From Pseudomonadota bacterium (GTDB taxonomy: Bacteria; Desulfobacterota; Desulfobacteria; Desulfobacterales; Desulfobacteraceae), in the NCBI GenBank assembly GCA_018821715.1, contig JAHJLN010000170.1, positions 1 to 32,376 of the forward strand: a stretch of DNA of 32,376 nt. The letters are read 5' to 3'. A program made the position numbers and the translations under genes. The notes under the pieces were generated by a model. It was given only the letters and a program-made list of their open reading frames with translations. It searched no databases and was not told where the DNA came from. This document shows, in pieces, positions 15,727-23,120 of this stretch. Within the stretch, counting starts at the first letter, position 1; the number at the start of each line of letters is the position of its first letter.

Positions 15727-16602
15727 TTAATTGAAAGCACCGTTTAAAAATATTTTCAAAAATCTGTTGATTGTCAAAGGGGCAGATCCTTCATAATGAT
15801 TATTGACACTGAGGGTTACCTTGACTTCTTTTGAAAGCAGATCGTCAATCATTCTTTTCAGGCTGTGCAGTTCTCCATCTTTGGGATCAACAATCACATC
15901 CCATTGATTTTTGGTTTGTTGCTCCATACCTTTCCGGTCAGGTCCATGCAATCGGATAACAGTATGCTTCTTGATGAATTCTTTAAAATGGCCGTAAACC
16001 CCAAATATCGAAGGCATCCAGTATCCCTGTATGAACACATGGGACAGGTTCATATGCTCAAGGAACTCAAAGTATGGCTTATTCAAATAATTCTGATTCC
16101 GTGTTTCAATGCAATAGTGAAATCTTGGAGGCAGTTTCCGGCAGAACTCCTGTAATCGATCTTGAAAGGCCATTTGATTCGGCATCTTTTGTTTGTTGAG
16201 ATATTCAAACTGGAAGATCAGTGAGTTGATTTGCTTGGCCATGGGCTCCAATACTTTCAGGAAATCTTCCATCAGATCATTTGACAGGAAATGAGGATTG
16301 ACCTCCAATGGTCCTTTGCCGTATTGATGAGTCAGTGTGATTGCATTTGGCACCTTGATACTGAATCGGAAATTCTTTGGAACTGATCCCACATACTCAG
16401 CAACAACTTCAGGATTCGGCATGACAACCTTTTCCCCAAACAGTGACCAGAACCACTGATCAACTTCTACAATGGAGTAATGCTTGGCGTATTCCGAAAG
16501 TTGATTGCTGCCAACATCCTCCGAATAAACAAGACCTTTCCATGAGTCATGCTTCCAGCTGCAGGTTCCTATCCTTATGGATTCCGGTAAGCGGTTCGTC
16601 AT
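15727..16602 (-). CDS. DUF72 (YecE-like) protein
   Basis: The 291-residue protein has the DUF72 hallmarks: IRIGTCSWKHDSWKGLVY at the start, YAKHYSIVEVDQWFW, a FRFSIKVPNAITLTHQ segment, FQFEYLN and FHYCIETRN, then VIRLHGPDRKG near the end. DUF72 proteins fold as TIM barrels, are widespread and have no established reaction. Its ATG overlaps the stop of the upstream repeat-rich zinc protein in an ATGA arrangement, so the two are co-translated. About 40 bases separate it from the MBL-fold gene downstream. Confidence 0.88.
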   Translation of the reverse strand: MTNRLPESIRIGTCSWKHDSWKGLVYSEDVGSNQLSEYAKHYSIVEVDQWFWSLFGEKVVMPNPEVVAEYVGSVPKNFRFSIKVPNAITLTHQYGKGPLEVNPHFLSNDLMEDFLKVLEPMAKQINSLIFQFEYLNKQKMPNQMAFQDRLQEFCRKLPPRFHYCIETRNQNYLNKPYFEFLEHMNLSHVFIQGYWMPSIFGVYGHFKEFIKKHTVIRLHGPDRKGMEQQTKNQWDVIVDPKDGELHSLKRMIDDLLSKEVKVTLSVNNHYEGSAPLTINRFLKIFLNGAFN

Positions 16603-17156
16603 CCTGTTTCCTTTTTTTTCTGCCTGTATTCCTGCTGTTTCTTTTGCAACCTTTCCTTATTTTTTAAATAGTATGCTCTCCGTTGCTCCCTGATTTTTTC
16701 CTTGTTCTTACGTCTATATTCACGGCGTTTCTGTAGGATTTTTTCTTTGTTTTCCTGATAATAAGAGATAACCCTTTCAATGTTCTCCTCCCTGTTTTTA
16801 TTGTATCTCTCACGATCCCGCTTTCGTTCTCGTTCAATGTTTGCTTGGTAATAGTTTTTTTGCTTTTGTTTGACCACATCTCTATTTTCTTCACGATACT
16901 GCCTTGCTTTGAGGAGGATTCTTTCCCTGTTTTTTTGATAGTATTCCTTATACGGCTTTCTTTTAGCGTCACTTTTGGAGTGCTTCAACAGGTCACACCG
17001 AAGGCAGCCATATCCTTTTGTTCGTCTGGGTGCTATATGCCCATTTTTACAAAGTTTACCGGTGAAGTAATGAGAATGTCCGGCAAATTCAGCCTCTTTT
17101 GCATTAGAGTGCATCTGATCTATTGTGAGCTTATCGGGGCCGTACGCTTTGCTCAT
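16599..17156 (-). CDS. Zinc-finger protein with seven 15-residue basic repeats
   Basis: The N-terminus contains YFTGKLCKNGHIAPRRTKG and CLRC (Cys36, His40, Cys51, Cys54). This Cys/His module is also found at the N-terminus of phage and intron HNH-type endonucleases. Residues 72-176 then form seven exact-length 15-residue units starting YYQKN, YREEN, YYQAN, RYNKN, YYQEN, YRRKN and YYLKN, rich in Arg/Lys/Glu and predicted to be helical. No nuclease catalytic motif follows. A DNA- or RNA-binding rod is a reasonable guess. The gene overlaps the DUF72 start by four bases and begins six bases after the 69-residue zinc-ribbon gene. Confidence 0.72.
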   Translation of the reverse strand: MSKAYGPDKLTIDQMHSNAKEAEFAGHSHYFTGKLCKNGHIAPRRTKGYGCLRCDLLKHSKSDAKRKPYKEYYQKNRERILLKARQYREENRDVVKQKQKNYYQANIERERKRDRERYNKNREENIERVISYYQENKEKILQKRREYRRKNKEKIREQRRAYYLKNKERLQKKQQEYRQKKKETG

Positions 17157-17162
17157 TCAGGA

Positions 17163-17372
17163 TTACCCCACAATAACCAAGCAGTCACATTTGGGACACT
17201 TTACTTTCAAACCCAACAGCAAGCCGATTCCCAAAGCTACCCCACAGTTTAAACAATAGAAGGTCTTAAACAATTCACCTTCAGGTTGTCTTATGTCTTC
17301 TCTCGCAGTCCCGCAAGTAGGACAGTAAAGAGTTGAGCTGTCTTCGCTGACACCGGTCGTCTTTTTATCCAT
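17163..17372 (-). CDS. Small triple-CxxC zinc-ribbon protein
   Basis: This 69-residue protein has three CxxC pairs: CPTC (17-20), CLNC (40-43) and CPKC (59-62, then another Cys at 64). A hydrophobic stretch GVALGIGLLLGL lies between the second and third pair. The C-terminal VKCPKCDCLVIV resembles the end of Com, the zinc-binding translational activator of phage Mu. The gene sits between the 91-residue gene and the repeat-rich zinc protein, with short gaps on both sides, as the second gene of the operon. The function is unknown. Confidence 0.6.
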   Translation of the reverse strand: MDKKTTGVSEDSSTLYCPTCGTAREDIRQPEGELFKTFYCLNCGVALGIGLLLGLKVKCPKCDCLVIVG

Positions 17373-17388
17373 TCCGGTCTCCTTGGTT

Positions 17389-17664
17389 TTACTTCTGGTC
17401 TTCCTCCGGTTCAGCCCAAAGGATATGACGCTTATTCACCATCAGTGTTTTGTGTTTTACCGGATTTTCATAGCCATTGTGGTTAACTGTTGCATTTATA
17501 ATCACAAGGAAAGGTTCTTCTTTGCTTGCAACAATTTCACTCAGCCGATCATACCCCGGTGATCTTTTTATATTTACCTGGCCGTTTATTCGACTGCCAT
17601 CAACCATTTTTAACCGGATAATACGGGGTTCAATCTCTTTATCGATTTTTGATTCCGGAGTCAT
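17389..17664 (-). CDS. Small conserved beta-rich protein, first gene of cargo operon
   Basis: The 91-residue protein contains IIRLKMVDGSRINGQVNI, then GYDRLSEIVASKEEPFLVII and NKRHILWAEP. It recalls small LSm-like or DUF6812-type proteins that begin with a 'v.LmDGs.i.G.v.' strand pair and end with 'VNK..I..v.p', but I cannot name a function. The ATG has AAAGGGAG ahead of it and lies about 26 bases after the start predicted from promoter site C. It is the promoter-proximal gene of the six-gene minus-strand operon. Confidence 0.6.
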   Translation of the reverse strand: MTPESKIDKEIEPRIIRLKMVDGSRINGQVNIKRSPGYDRLSEIVASKEEPFLVIINATVNHNGYENPVKHKTLMVNKRHILWAEPEEDQK

Positions 17665-17696
17665 GAAGCTCTCCCTTTTTAAGAGTTGTTTTATAT

Positions 17697-17741
17697 TTCA
17701 TATGATAAAAAAGGTGTTTTTTCAATCGGGGAAAACCCTGA
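17697..17741 (-). promoter_or_regulatory. Promoter with palindromic operator (site C) of the cargo operon
   Basis: Reading the minus strand, TCAGGGTTTTCCCCGATTGA (17741-17722) overlaps a -35 box TTGAAA (17725-17720). A -10 box TATGAA (17702-17697) follows after 17 bases. The 20-base operator is identical, in opposite orientation, to the one at 18186-18205. Transcription would start near 17690, just ahead of the 91-residue gene. Confidence 0.55.
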
Positions 17742-17883
17742 ATTCTTCCCGCTCTTTCAATTGACTTTACCGTCAAAGAAACTGGTTTGAAATTTAAAGG
17801 ATCATTGAATAATAAATATCGATGCTTATTTTTATATCTATCAAAATGATTTATCTCCTTTAAACCATACACAGAGAGGATGA

Positions 17884-18087
17884 ATGGATAATTTAGATAC
17901 TGCAACGATTAAAACTCCGCCGATCCAATGTAATACGGATCTAAAAACATACCGCTGCCCTCATTGCCACAGGTTTCTTTTCAAAGGAAATGTCAAAAAT
18001 TTGAATATGGTGTGTCATCATTGTCAAAAATTTATAAGTGCTGACAATAATGAACTTATGAGCTCCGGAAAAATCAGCATCTCCTGA
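17884..18087 (+). CDS. Com-like zinc-finger protein
   Basis: The 67-residue protein has YRCPHCHRFLFKGNVKNL followed by MVCHHCQKFI, with Cys25, Cys28, Cys44 and Cys47. This is the layout of phage Mu Com (RCxxCxxLLxxG......xKCPRCxxxN), a zinc-binding translational activator of the mom gene. AGAGAGGA stands just before the ATG. It faces away from the cargo operon, and the two copies of the 20-base operator flank it at 17722-17741 and 18186-18205 in opposite orientation. No mom-like gene is visible. A weak C-rich hairpin followed by CTTTTTTT (18107-18114) may terminate it. Confidence 0.65.
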   Translation: MDNLDTATIKTPPIQCNTDLKTYRCPHCHRFLFKGNVKNLNMVCHHCQKFISADNNELMSSGKISIS

Positions 18088-18185
18088 ACAGAAGCATTCC
18101 TGTCTTTTTTTATTTGCATGAAGTAATAAAAAAGTTTCATAAGATTCTTTTCTGTTTAAAAAACCCTTATTTTTATTGCAAAAAT

Positions 18186-18230
18186 CAGGGTTTTCCCCGA
18201 TTGACCGGATCTTTCTCAAAAGATATAAAT
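18186..18230 (+). promoter_or_regulatory. Promoter with palindromic operator (site B) of the HU gene
   Basis: TCAGGGTTTTCCCCGATTGA (18186-18205) overlaps the -35 box TTGACC (18202-18207), and TATAAA (18225-18230) follows after exactly 17 bases. Transcription would start near 18237. The leader to the HU start is about 170 bases and contains three hairpins. Confidence 0.6.
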
Positions 18231-18249
18231 AAATGAAAAAAGATTTCAG

Positions 18250-18372
18250 GCCCTCACGGGCTCCTCCGCTGACAATCTCTTTTTTTACCCGGGACAGGAC
18301 TTTGGTCCTGTCCTGTTGTTTGGGATATAACCTTTAGTCTTGAAATATTTTATCGAGACCGGTAAAGGTTAT
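18250..18372 (+). promoter_or_regulatory. Structured leader of the HU/IHF-like gene
   Basis: Three hairpins lie between the promoter and the gene. GCCC-TCAC-GGGC spans 18250-18261. GGACAGGAC (18292-18300) pairs perfectly with GTCCTGTCC (18305-18313) over a four-base loop. ATAACCTTTA (18327-18336) pairs perfectly with TAAAGGTTAT (18363-18372), with a further inner GTCTTGA/TCGAGAC pairing. None is followed by a T run, so they are more likely translational or stability elements, or protein sites, than terminators. I recognise no known riboswitch. No separate gene is visible between 18088 and 18409. Confidence 0.45.
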
Positions 18373-18409
18373 GTCAGTGTTAAACCTTTTATGGATGAGG
18401 ACAGAAACA

Positions 18410-18694
18410 GTGAACAAGCTGGAACTGATTCAAGAATTTAAAAACAAATGCAACCTGACCACGCAGGAAGCATCAGAGGTTGTTGAGCTTTTTTTTAAGG
18501 AAATGATTGATGCCTTTGTTAATGGCGAAAGGGTTGAAATAAGAGGCTTATTTTCTTTCTACATCAAAGAATACGAAGGCTACACCGGACGGAATCCTAA
18601 GACCGGCGAGAAGGTCCGGGTCGGTTCAAAAAAATTGCCCTTTTTCAAATGCGGCAAAGAATTGAAAAAACGGGTTGATTACCTGGCCAATTAG
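18410..18694 (+). CDS. HU/IHF-family DNA-binding protein
   Basis: These proteins bend and compact DNA as dimers. From the GTG at 18410 the protein is 94 residues, the usual length, and starts VNKLELIQEFKNKCNLT. It contains NGERVEIRGLFSFYIKEYEG and the DNA-contact arm tip GRNPKTGEKVRV, then FFKCGKELKKRVDYL. The GTG is preferred over the ATGs at 18371 and 18395 because TGAGGA lies about eight bases before it and because homologues begin at this point. The gene has its own promoter, which shares an operator with the cargo operon, and it converges with the transfer operon ending at 18756. IHF-type proteins commonly assist integration and relaxosome formation on mobile elements. Confidence 0.9.
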   Translation: MNKLELIQEFKNKCNLTTQEASEVVELFFKEMIDAFVNGERVEIRGLFSFYIKEYEGYTGRNPKTGEKVRVGSKKLPFFKCGKELKKRVDYLAN

Positions 18695-18755
18695 CATTGA
18701 CCGCGGTTAAATTTTCAAACTATATTTTTACAAACTTCATCATCCGGCACCTTCA

Positions 18756-19997
18756 CTACTGATCAATAGCCGTCACCACCGGGACCCCGAACAAACCAGC
18801 CCAGGCAGATACGCAATCTCTTTGGATTCTTAGCAATGACGTATCCTTTGACCACCAGTGGTTGGCAACAAAAAGGATTATTTCAGGATCACCGGATAAA
18901 AAACTTTGCAGGACTGGCCAGGTCAGATACGCTTCGTAACAGACCAAGGCCGTTGCCTTTTTCCCGGCAATCTCAAAAACCGGATTATCAAACCAGTTGC
19001 TTTTAACACTGTCCTTGTCCCAGGGCCTCCACATGGCCACCGGTACAGACTGTCTTGCTTTATATAAAACAGCAAATCCATCCTTTTTCATTTCAACAAG
19101 AGCATTATAGGTTTTCAGACTCCTATCGTTTTCAGGCAGCAGCGTTGACAAAATAACACTTTGATCTTTTTTAAGACCCCGCTGCCATCTTCCCCACAAC
19201 TGTTTTGTTGAATCAAACCAGATCCCCGCTGATGTTTCCGGCAGCACCAGGGTTTTGAAATCAGACCGGCCATACTCATTATAAATCTTAATAAATTTCT
19301 GATGATCTTTATTGAACTTATCGCCCAGGTGGACAGGGTTACCGGCAAAATCTGTTGATATCCCTTTTATATTTGGAAGGTTGCTTTCAGATTCCCCGGG
19401 AGAGCTGTTAACCAGGGGCAGAGAAAACATTAAAACCATCACGATTCCGAGGGCTGCTTTATTTTTTCCGTACAGCCAAACCATTGAGCAGATCAGCAAA
19501 ATCGTTAAAAACAGCCCTGCAAATCCGGTTCCGGGGAAAAGAACCCCGGCTGCGGTCAAAGGATTTGCCCATCCGACAATACCGACCGGCGGCAGAATCA
19601 AAACAGTGAATAACAGCATGATTGCAATATAAGGATTTTTTATGTACGCGCACAAATAATAAGGCAACGACTGTATTGATCCTGCCGCCAACCAAAGGAA
19701 AACACCGTAAAAAACCGTTGCATCAAAAAAAACAGGTATGCCGGATATCAACCCCCTGGAGGCCACCAGGTGATATCCCAGACCAACCAGCCAGGCGGAT
19801 TTTTTTATGGTCGTTTTTGACCAGATAACAGGAAGCAGGACAGCCACCGGCAAATAGATGTTCCAGGCGATTAAACCGGTGGCCATGCCCAGGAGGATAC
19901 AAATACAGCTTTGTATCCTCCTGGAGGGAAAGGCTATCAGCTTTTCGGGATCTTTCAAAAAGAATTCATCTGCCGGTATTGTTTTTAATTGGTCCAT
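18756..19997 (-). CDS. traB: Conjugal transfer protein TraB (nitrilase-like membrane protein)
   Basis: The 413-residue protein has several hydrophobic segments in residues ~28-200 followed by a carbon-nitrogen hydrolase domain. The catalytic triad is visible: Glu254 in LPETSAG, Lys313 in VLYKARQ and Cys353 in LVCYEAY, with FVANHWW after it. This is the layout of apolipoprotein N-acyltransferase (Lnt) and of TraB from Ti plasmids. The position directly behind traF matches the Ti traAFB order. The start codon overlaps the end of traF. A perfect 15-base inverted repeat lies inside codons 25-37. TraB's substrate is not established; it may modify a transfer-system component. It is the last gene of the transfer operon and converges with the HU gene. 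Confidence 0.8.
   Translation of the reverse strand: MDQLKTIPADEFFLKDPEKLIAFPSRRIQSCICILLGMATGLIAWNIYLPVAVLLPVIWSKTTIKKSAWLVGLGYHLVASRGLISGIPVFFDATVFYGVFLWLAAGSIQSLPYYLCAYIKNPYIAIMLLFTVLILPPVGIVGWANPLTAAGVLFPGTGFAGLFLTILLICSMVWLYGKNKAALGIVMVLMFSLPLVNSSPGESESNLPNIKGISTDFAGNPVHLGDKFNKDHQKFIKIYNEYGRSDFKTLVLPETSAGIWFDSTKQLWGRWQRGLKKDQSVILSTLLPENDRSLKTYNALVEMKKDGFAVLYKARQSVPVAMWRPWDKDSVKSNWFDNPVFEIAGKKATALVCYEAYLTWPVLQSFLSGDPEIILFVANHWWSKDTSLLRIQRDCVSAWAGLFGVPVVTAIDQ
19889..19924 (-). promoter_or_regulatory. Perfect 15-base hairpin inside traB
   Basis: CCAGGAGGATACAAA (19889-19903) and TTTGTATCCTCCTGG (19910-19924) are perfect inverted copies with a six-base loop. In the traB mRNA the 5' arm contains AGGAGGA, a strong ribosome-site sequence, which the stem would bury. 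No start codon is well placed after it, so its purpose is unclear. Lacking a T run, it is not a standard terminator. Confidence 0.6.
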
Positions 19998-20539
19998 ACC
20001 AGCACAGGTTTTGCGGTTCCTATAACATTTTCCATGGGGATGGTATCAAAGTATCGGGAATCAAAACTGAGTGAATGCAGGGTTAAAACAAAAATGCGAT
20101 CCCTTTGGACAATGCCGTCTAAAATCTTTGGCATCGGCCGCCCTTTTGAATCGGTTTTTCGTCGTTTTGCATTCTCAACCGGCAAATTATTGATCCTGAC
20201 AATATCGTCGAAAAAAGAATAAGAATCCCCTGGCAGACCATAAACCTGTTTAAGCAACGGGATAGAATAATTAGGACAGCTTTTGTTTTCCTCCAGGTAC
20301 CCTCTTTGGATACCGAAATCCGCTATTTCCCGGGTGGGCGTGAACCACACATAATCGCCCTTTTCAATGCGGATGAAGTTTTTATCGATTTTCCACACGC
20401 CAATCGGTAAAGACGGCGTCAGGTTGAATCTCAACCCTGACTCAAAAAGCAGATATCCTGTCATTACGGTTATCGAAAATACCGTAACGCTTATCCCGGC
20501 CACTTTTTTAAACCGGTTTTTATTAAACCTTAACCGCAA
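19985..20539 (-). CDS. traF: Conjugal transfer peptidase TraF (signal-peptidase-like, S26)
   Basis: TraF of RP4 and Ti plasmids is an S26-type peptidase that matures the pilin TrbC, including its cyclisation in RP4. This 184-residue protein has one N-terminal membrane segment (~14-33). The nucleophile Ser43 is in NLTPSLPIGVWK, and the general base Lys97 is in PLLKQVYGLPGD. Near the end, DSRYFDTIPMENVIG matches the conserved box E region. Its stop overlaps the traB start, and its own start overlaps the traL end. The substrate gene trbC is not in the window. Confidence 0.88.
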   Translation of the reverse strand: MRLRFNKNRFKKVAGISVTVFSITVMTGYLLFESGLRFNLTPSLPIGVWKIDKNFIRIEKGDYVWFTPTREIADFGIQRGYLEENKSCPNYSIPLLKQVYGLPGDSYSFFDDIVRINNLPVENAKRRKTDSKGRPMPKILDGIVQRDRIFVLTLHSLSFDSRYFDTIPMENVIGTAKPVLVWTN

Positions 20540-21273
20540 AGTGCAACCTCTTCAAACTGAACAAACATCTGTTCCTTGAAAAGATTCAACCTTCGCTTGA
20601 CCATAAATTTTAAAGCATCGTCGCAGGCCACTTCGTTAAACGTTTTATTTTCAGTGAACATCATTTTGATGTCCTCTCCAAAGGTGTCGATGCTTTGTTC
20701 CGGAATAATAATTTTGGCAAAAATCCTGTCCCGGATATCCTTATAAAAACCAAAGGTCTCAATGTCTTTGCCGAGTTTTCCAAAATATTCATTAATCCAT
20801 ATGACAATCTTTATTTTTTCATCAAACTGATTGGCAATGCTGATCAGGCCCTTGGCTGTTTCCTTGAAGGCCTGGCCGCCTGTGAGCGGAACATGGATAA
20901 AAACATCATAGCCGGCCAGGACATTGATAATTTCATTTTCAATGATATAATTGGATATGCTCAGGAACCCCCCTGCCCCGTTGTCGATAATGAAATTTTT
21001 ATCCGATGACAAAATGCTTTCGATAAGCTCATCAAAAATTCTTTCATTGATCCGGTTGGGAGAACTTAAAAGGTTTAAATGCTCAACCTTTAAATCCTTA
21101 TATTTTGCAAATGTCGGGTTTATGGGATCTGTATCAATACAGCACAGCTCCCCGTGCTCCCTCAGGTATTGTGCAAGCAGCGAGGCGACAACGCTTTTGC
21201 CGACACCCCCTTTGCCCTGCAGAACAAAATGAATCTGTTTATCAAGCGTCTGTCCGTTCTTCTGTCTGGTCAT
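20530..21273 (-). CDS. traL: Conjugal transfer protein TraL (ParA/MinD-like ATPase)
   Basis: The protein begins with the deviant Walker A HFVLQGKGGVGKSVVASLLA, followed by CIDTDPINPTF and a later IDNGAGGF. It closely parallels RP4 TraL (MVLQGKGGVGKSFIA...LCIDTDPVNATF...VIDNGA). RP4 TraL is associated with the relaxase region, and its exact role is unsettled. I prefer the ATG at 21273 (247 residues), because AAGGATG lies eight bases before it; an ATG at 21282 abuts that sequence. It lies between traG and traF; in RP4 these genes are more dispersed. Confidence 0.85.
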   Translation of the reverse strand: MTRQKNGQTLDKQIHFVLQGKGGVGKSVVASLLAQYLREHGELCCIDTDPINPTFAKYKDLKVEHLNLLSSPNRINERIFDELIESILSSDKNFIIDNGAGGFLSISNYIIENEIINVLAGYDVFIHVPLTGGQAFKETAKGLISIANQFDEKIKIVIWINEYFGKLGKDIETFGFYKDIRDRIFAKIIIPEQSIDTFGEDIKMMFTENKTFNEVACDDALKFMVKRRLNLFKEQMFVQFEEVALCG

Positions 21274-21302
21274 CTGTATCATCCTTAGTAATGTTTGTTA
21301 TA

Positions 21303-23108
21303 TCAGTTCTTCATGAGGGGTCTTAAAACCTGAGAGCACAAAGGCGGTGCTATTTGGGTTTGCCGGTGGAATTCAGGATCTTCAAAAAACAAAACCTGCA
21401 TTCCGTAAATCGGGGAATACCCGGCCACAAAAATCAGCATTACGCCCGGCTCAAGTATCCTGCCGTCTTTATCCTTGACGGCTGATTTCAATTTTAAAAT
21501 TTCATCTGCCGTCATTAACGGCCGCTGGATCTCCTGCGTTGATATGCTGACATGTTTCAGGGTCGGTGAGTGCATGCCCCCGCTTTTGGTGACGGCCTGT
21601 TTTTGAACGGTCGTGACGCCGGTCATTCTTGACAGCAATTCTGCGGTATCCATCTTTGAGGGGGCCAACGCCATTTTTATGTTGCAGGTGGAAAGGATGC
21701 TTTCATCTTTTCCATAGGTGTTGAAAAGCTGGCTGATGTCCTGGACGATAATCAAGGCCTTGATGCCGTAGCCCGGCATATAGGCAAGCTGCTTTTCAAC
21801 CATTGGCAGTTTGCCGATGGCGGTGAACTCATCCCATAAAAGAAGCAGTTTGTGTCTTTTCCTTATCTGCTCTCCCTGGTCAAAAACCATGTTATCGGTC
21901 AGTCCCAAAACGATTTGCGTCATGAGGATCCGCAAAATCGGGGTCAACCTGATCAGATCTTTGGGTTCAACACAAATATACAAAGAAACGGCGGCTTCAT
22001 TATCCATTAAATCAATAATCCTGAAATCGGATTGTCTGGTATTTTTTTCCACCACCGGATCTTTGTAAATTTCAAAAAACGCTTCGGCAGTAGAAATGAT
22101 ACTGCCCCGCTCCCGATCCGGCGTGTTTATCAAAGAGTCGGCAGCCGCATAAATATATTTATCCCGCTTGCCTCCATTATGTGTATTGTCCCGCATTTCG
22201 ATCAGATGCTGATCAACCGTCGTACTGATAAAATAAGCCAGGGTTGTCATGGTGGCCGTTTTATCCAGATACAGCATGTGCAGAATGGCGGCAGAAATAA
22301 GGCTTCTTGCTTTTTTCTTCCAATGACCGTCATAACCGTCCAGGCCTTTGCCGTCAGGGTCAATGATGATGGTTGAAAGATTTTGAGCGTCGGAAATAGC
22401 ATATTCCGTATGAATCCTGATTTCAGATAACGGGTTATACTGACAATTTTCTTTGATGGATCCGGGAGAAAATTTTAAAACCTTCTGGCCCTTGGCTTTT
22501 CGGGCTCCGGCTGTCAGTTGCCAGAGCTCCCCTTTCAAATCCATGCAGATCATGCTCTCCTGCCAGGTCAAGGCGGTCGGGATAACAACCCCCACCCCCT
22601 TGCCGGATCGGGGCGGGGCGATCATGATCGCATGGTCCGGACTGTTGCTCTGCAGATAATATTTAAAGCCTCCGGCCTGGTATCCTCCGATGATCACGCC
22701 ATTGTCGTCATCATCCTCCTGGATAATGCCCATTTCTTTGATTTCATTAAAGTTCGCCCAGGCCGCACTGCCGTGAAGGTCTTTGATAAACCTTAATGAC
22801 CGTTGCCGGTGTACGATGATGACAAAGGCAAAGATTACGACAATGCCCAGTAAGAAACCGGTGATGACAAGGGCTTCATAAAAGGTTTTCGGGTAGTGCT
22901 GATAATATTTAAAATACCAGGCAGGTCCGTTAAACGGGTTATAAAATTTTTCATACAACGGGTTGCCAAGGGCAGCATTATAGCTGAATTTATGGGCAAC
23001 ATACTGCGTATAAAAACTTAATGCCCCAAACAATACAAAAAATGCAGTGCTTAATCGGATAATGATACTTTTACGGGCCTGGTTTCTAAAAGAGTTTATG
23101 ACTCTCAT
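21303..23108 (-). CDS. traG: Type IV coupling protein TraG/VirD4
   Basis: TraG is the inner-membrane ATPase that links the relaxosome to the secretion channel. This 601-residue protein has two N-terminal membrane segments (~17-38 and ~77-100), Walker A in IMIAPPRSGKGVGVVIPT (~161-178) and Walker B in LLLLWDEFTAIGK (~421-433). Between them is the YNPLSEIR motif typical of the family. The length is slightly shorter than RP4 TraG (635). It sits between the secreted unknown protein and traL in the transfer operon. Confidence 0.95.
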   Translation of the reverse strand: MRVINSFRNQARKSIIIRLSTAFFVLFGALSFYTQYVAHKFSYNAALGNPLYEKFYNPFNGPAWYFKYYQHYPKTFYEALVITGFLLGIVVIFAFVIIVHRQRSLRFIKDLHGSAAWANFNEIKEMGIIQEDDDDNGVIIGGYQAGGFKYYLQSNSPDHAIMIAPPRSGKGVGVVIPTALTWQESMICMDLKGELWQLTAGARKAKGQKVLKFSPGSIKENCQYNPLSEIRIHTEYAISDAQNLSTIIIDPDGKGLDGYDGHWKKKARSLISAAILHMLYLDKTATMTTLAYFISTTVDQHLIEMRDNTHNGGKRDKYIYAAADSLINTPDRERGSIISTAEAFFEIYKDPVVEKNTRQSDFRIIDLMDNEAAVSLYICVEPKDLIRLTPILRILMTQIVLGLTDNMVFDQGEQIRKRHKLLLLWDEFTAIGKLPMVEKQLAYMPGYGIKALIIVQDISQLFNTYGKDESILSTCNIKMALAPSKMDTAELLSRMTGVTTVQKQAVTKSGGMHSPTLKHVSISTQEIQRPLMTADEILKLKSAVKDKDGRILEPGVMLIFVAGYSPIYGMQVLFFEDPEFHRQTQIAPPLCSQVLRPLMKN

Positions 23109-23120
23109 TTATCTGATTTC

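Noticed and set aside
17639-17905. 88-codon minus-strand frame overlapping the 91-residue gene and its promoter
   Set aside because: It covers promoter site C and overlaps the 91-residue gene start in another frame, and has no recognisable domain or ribosome site.
18292-18313. Rho-independent terminator before the HU gene
   Set aside because: The stem is strong but no T run follows on either strand.
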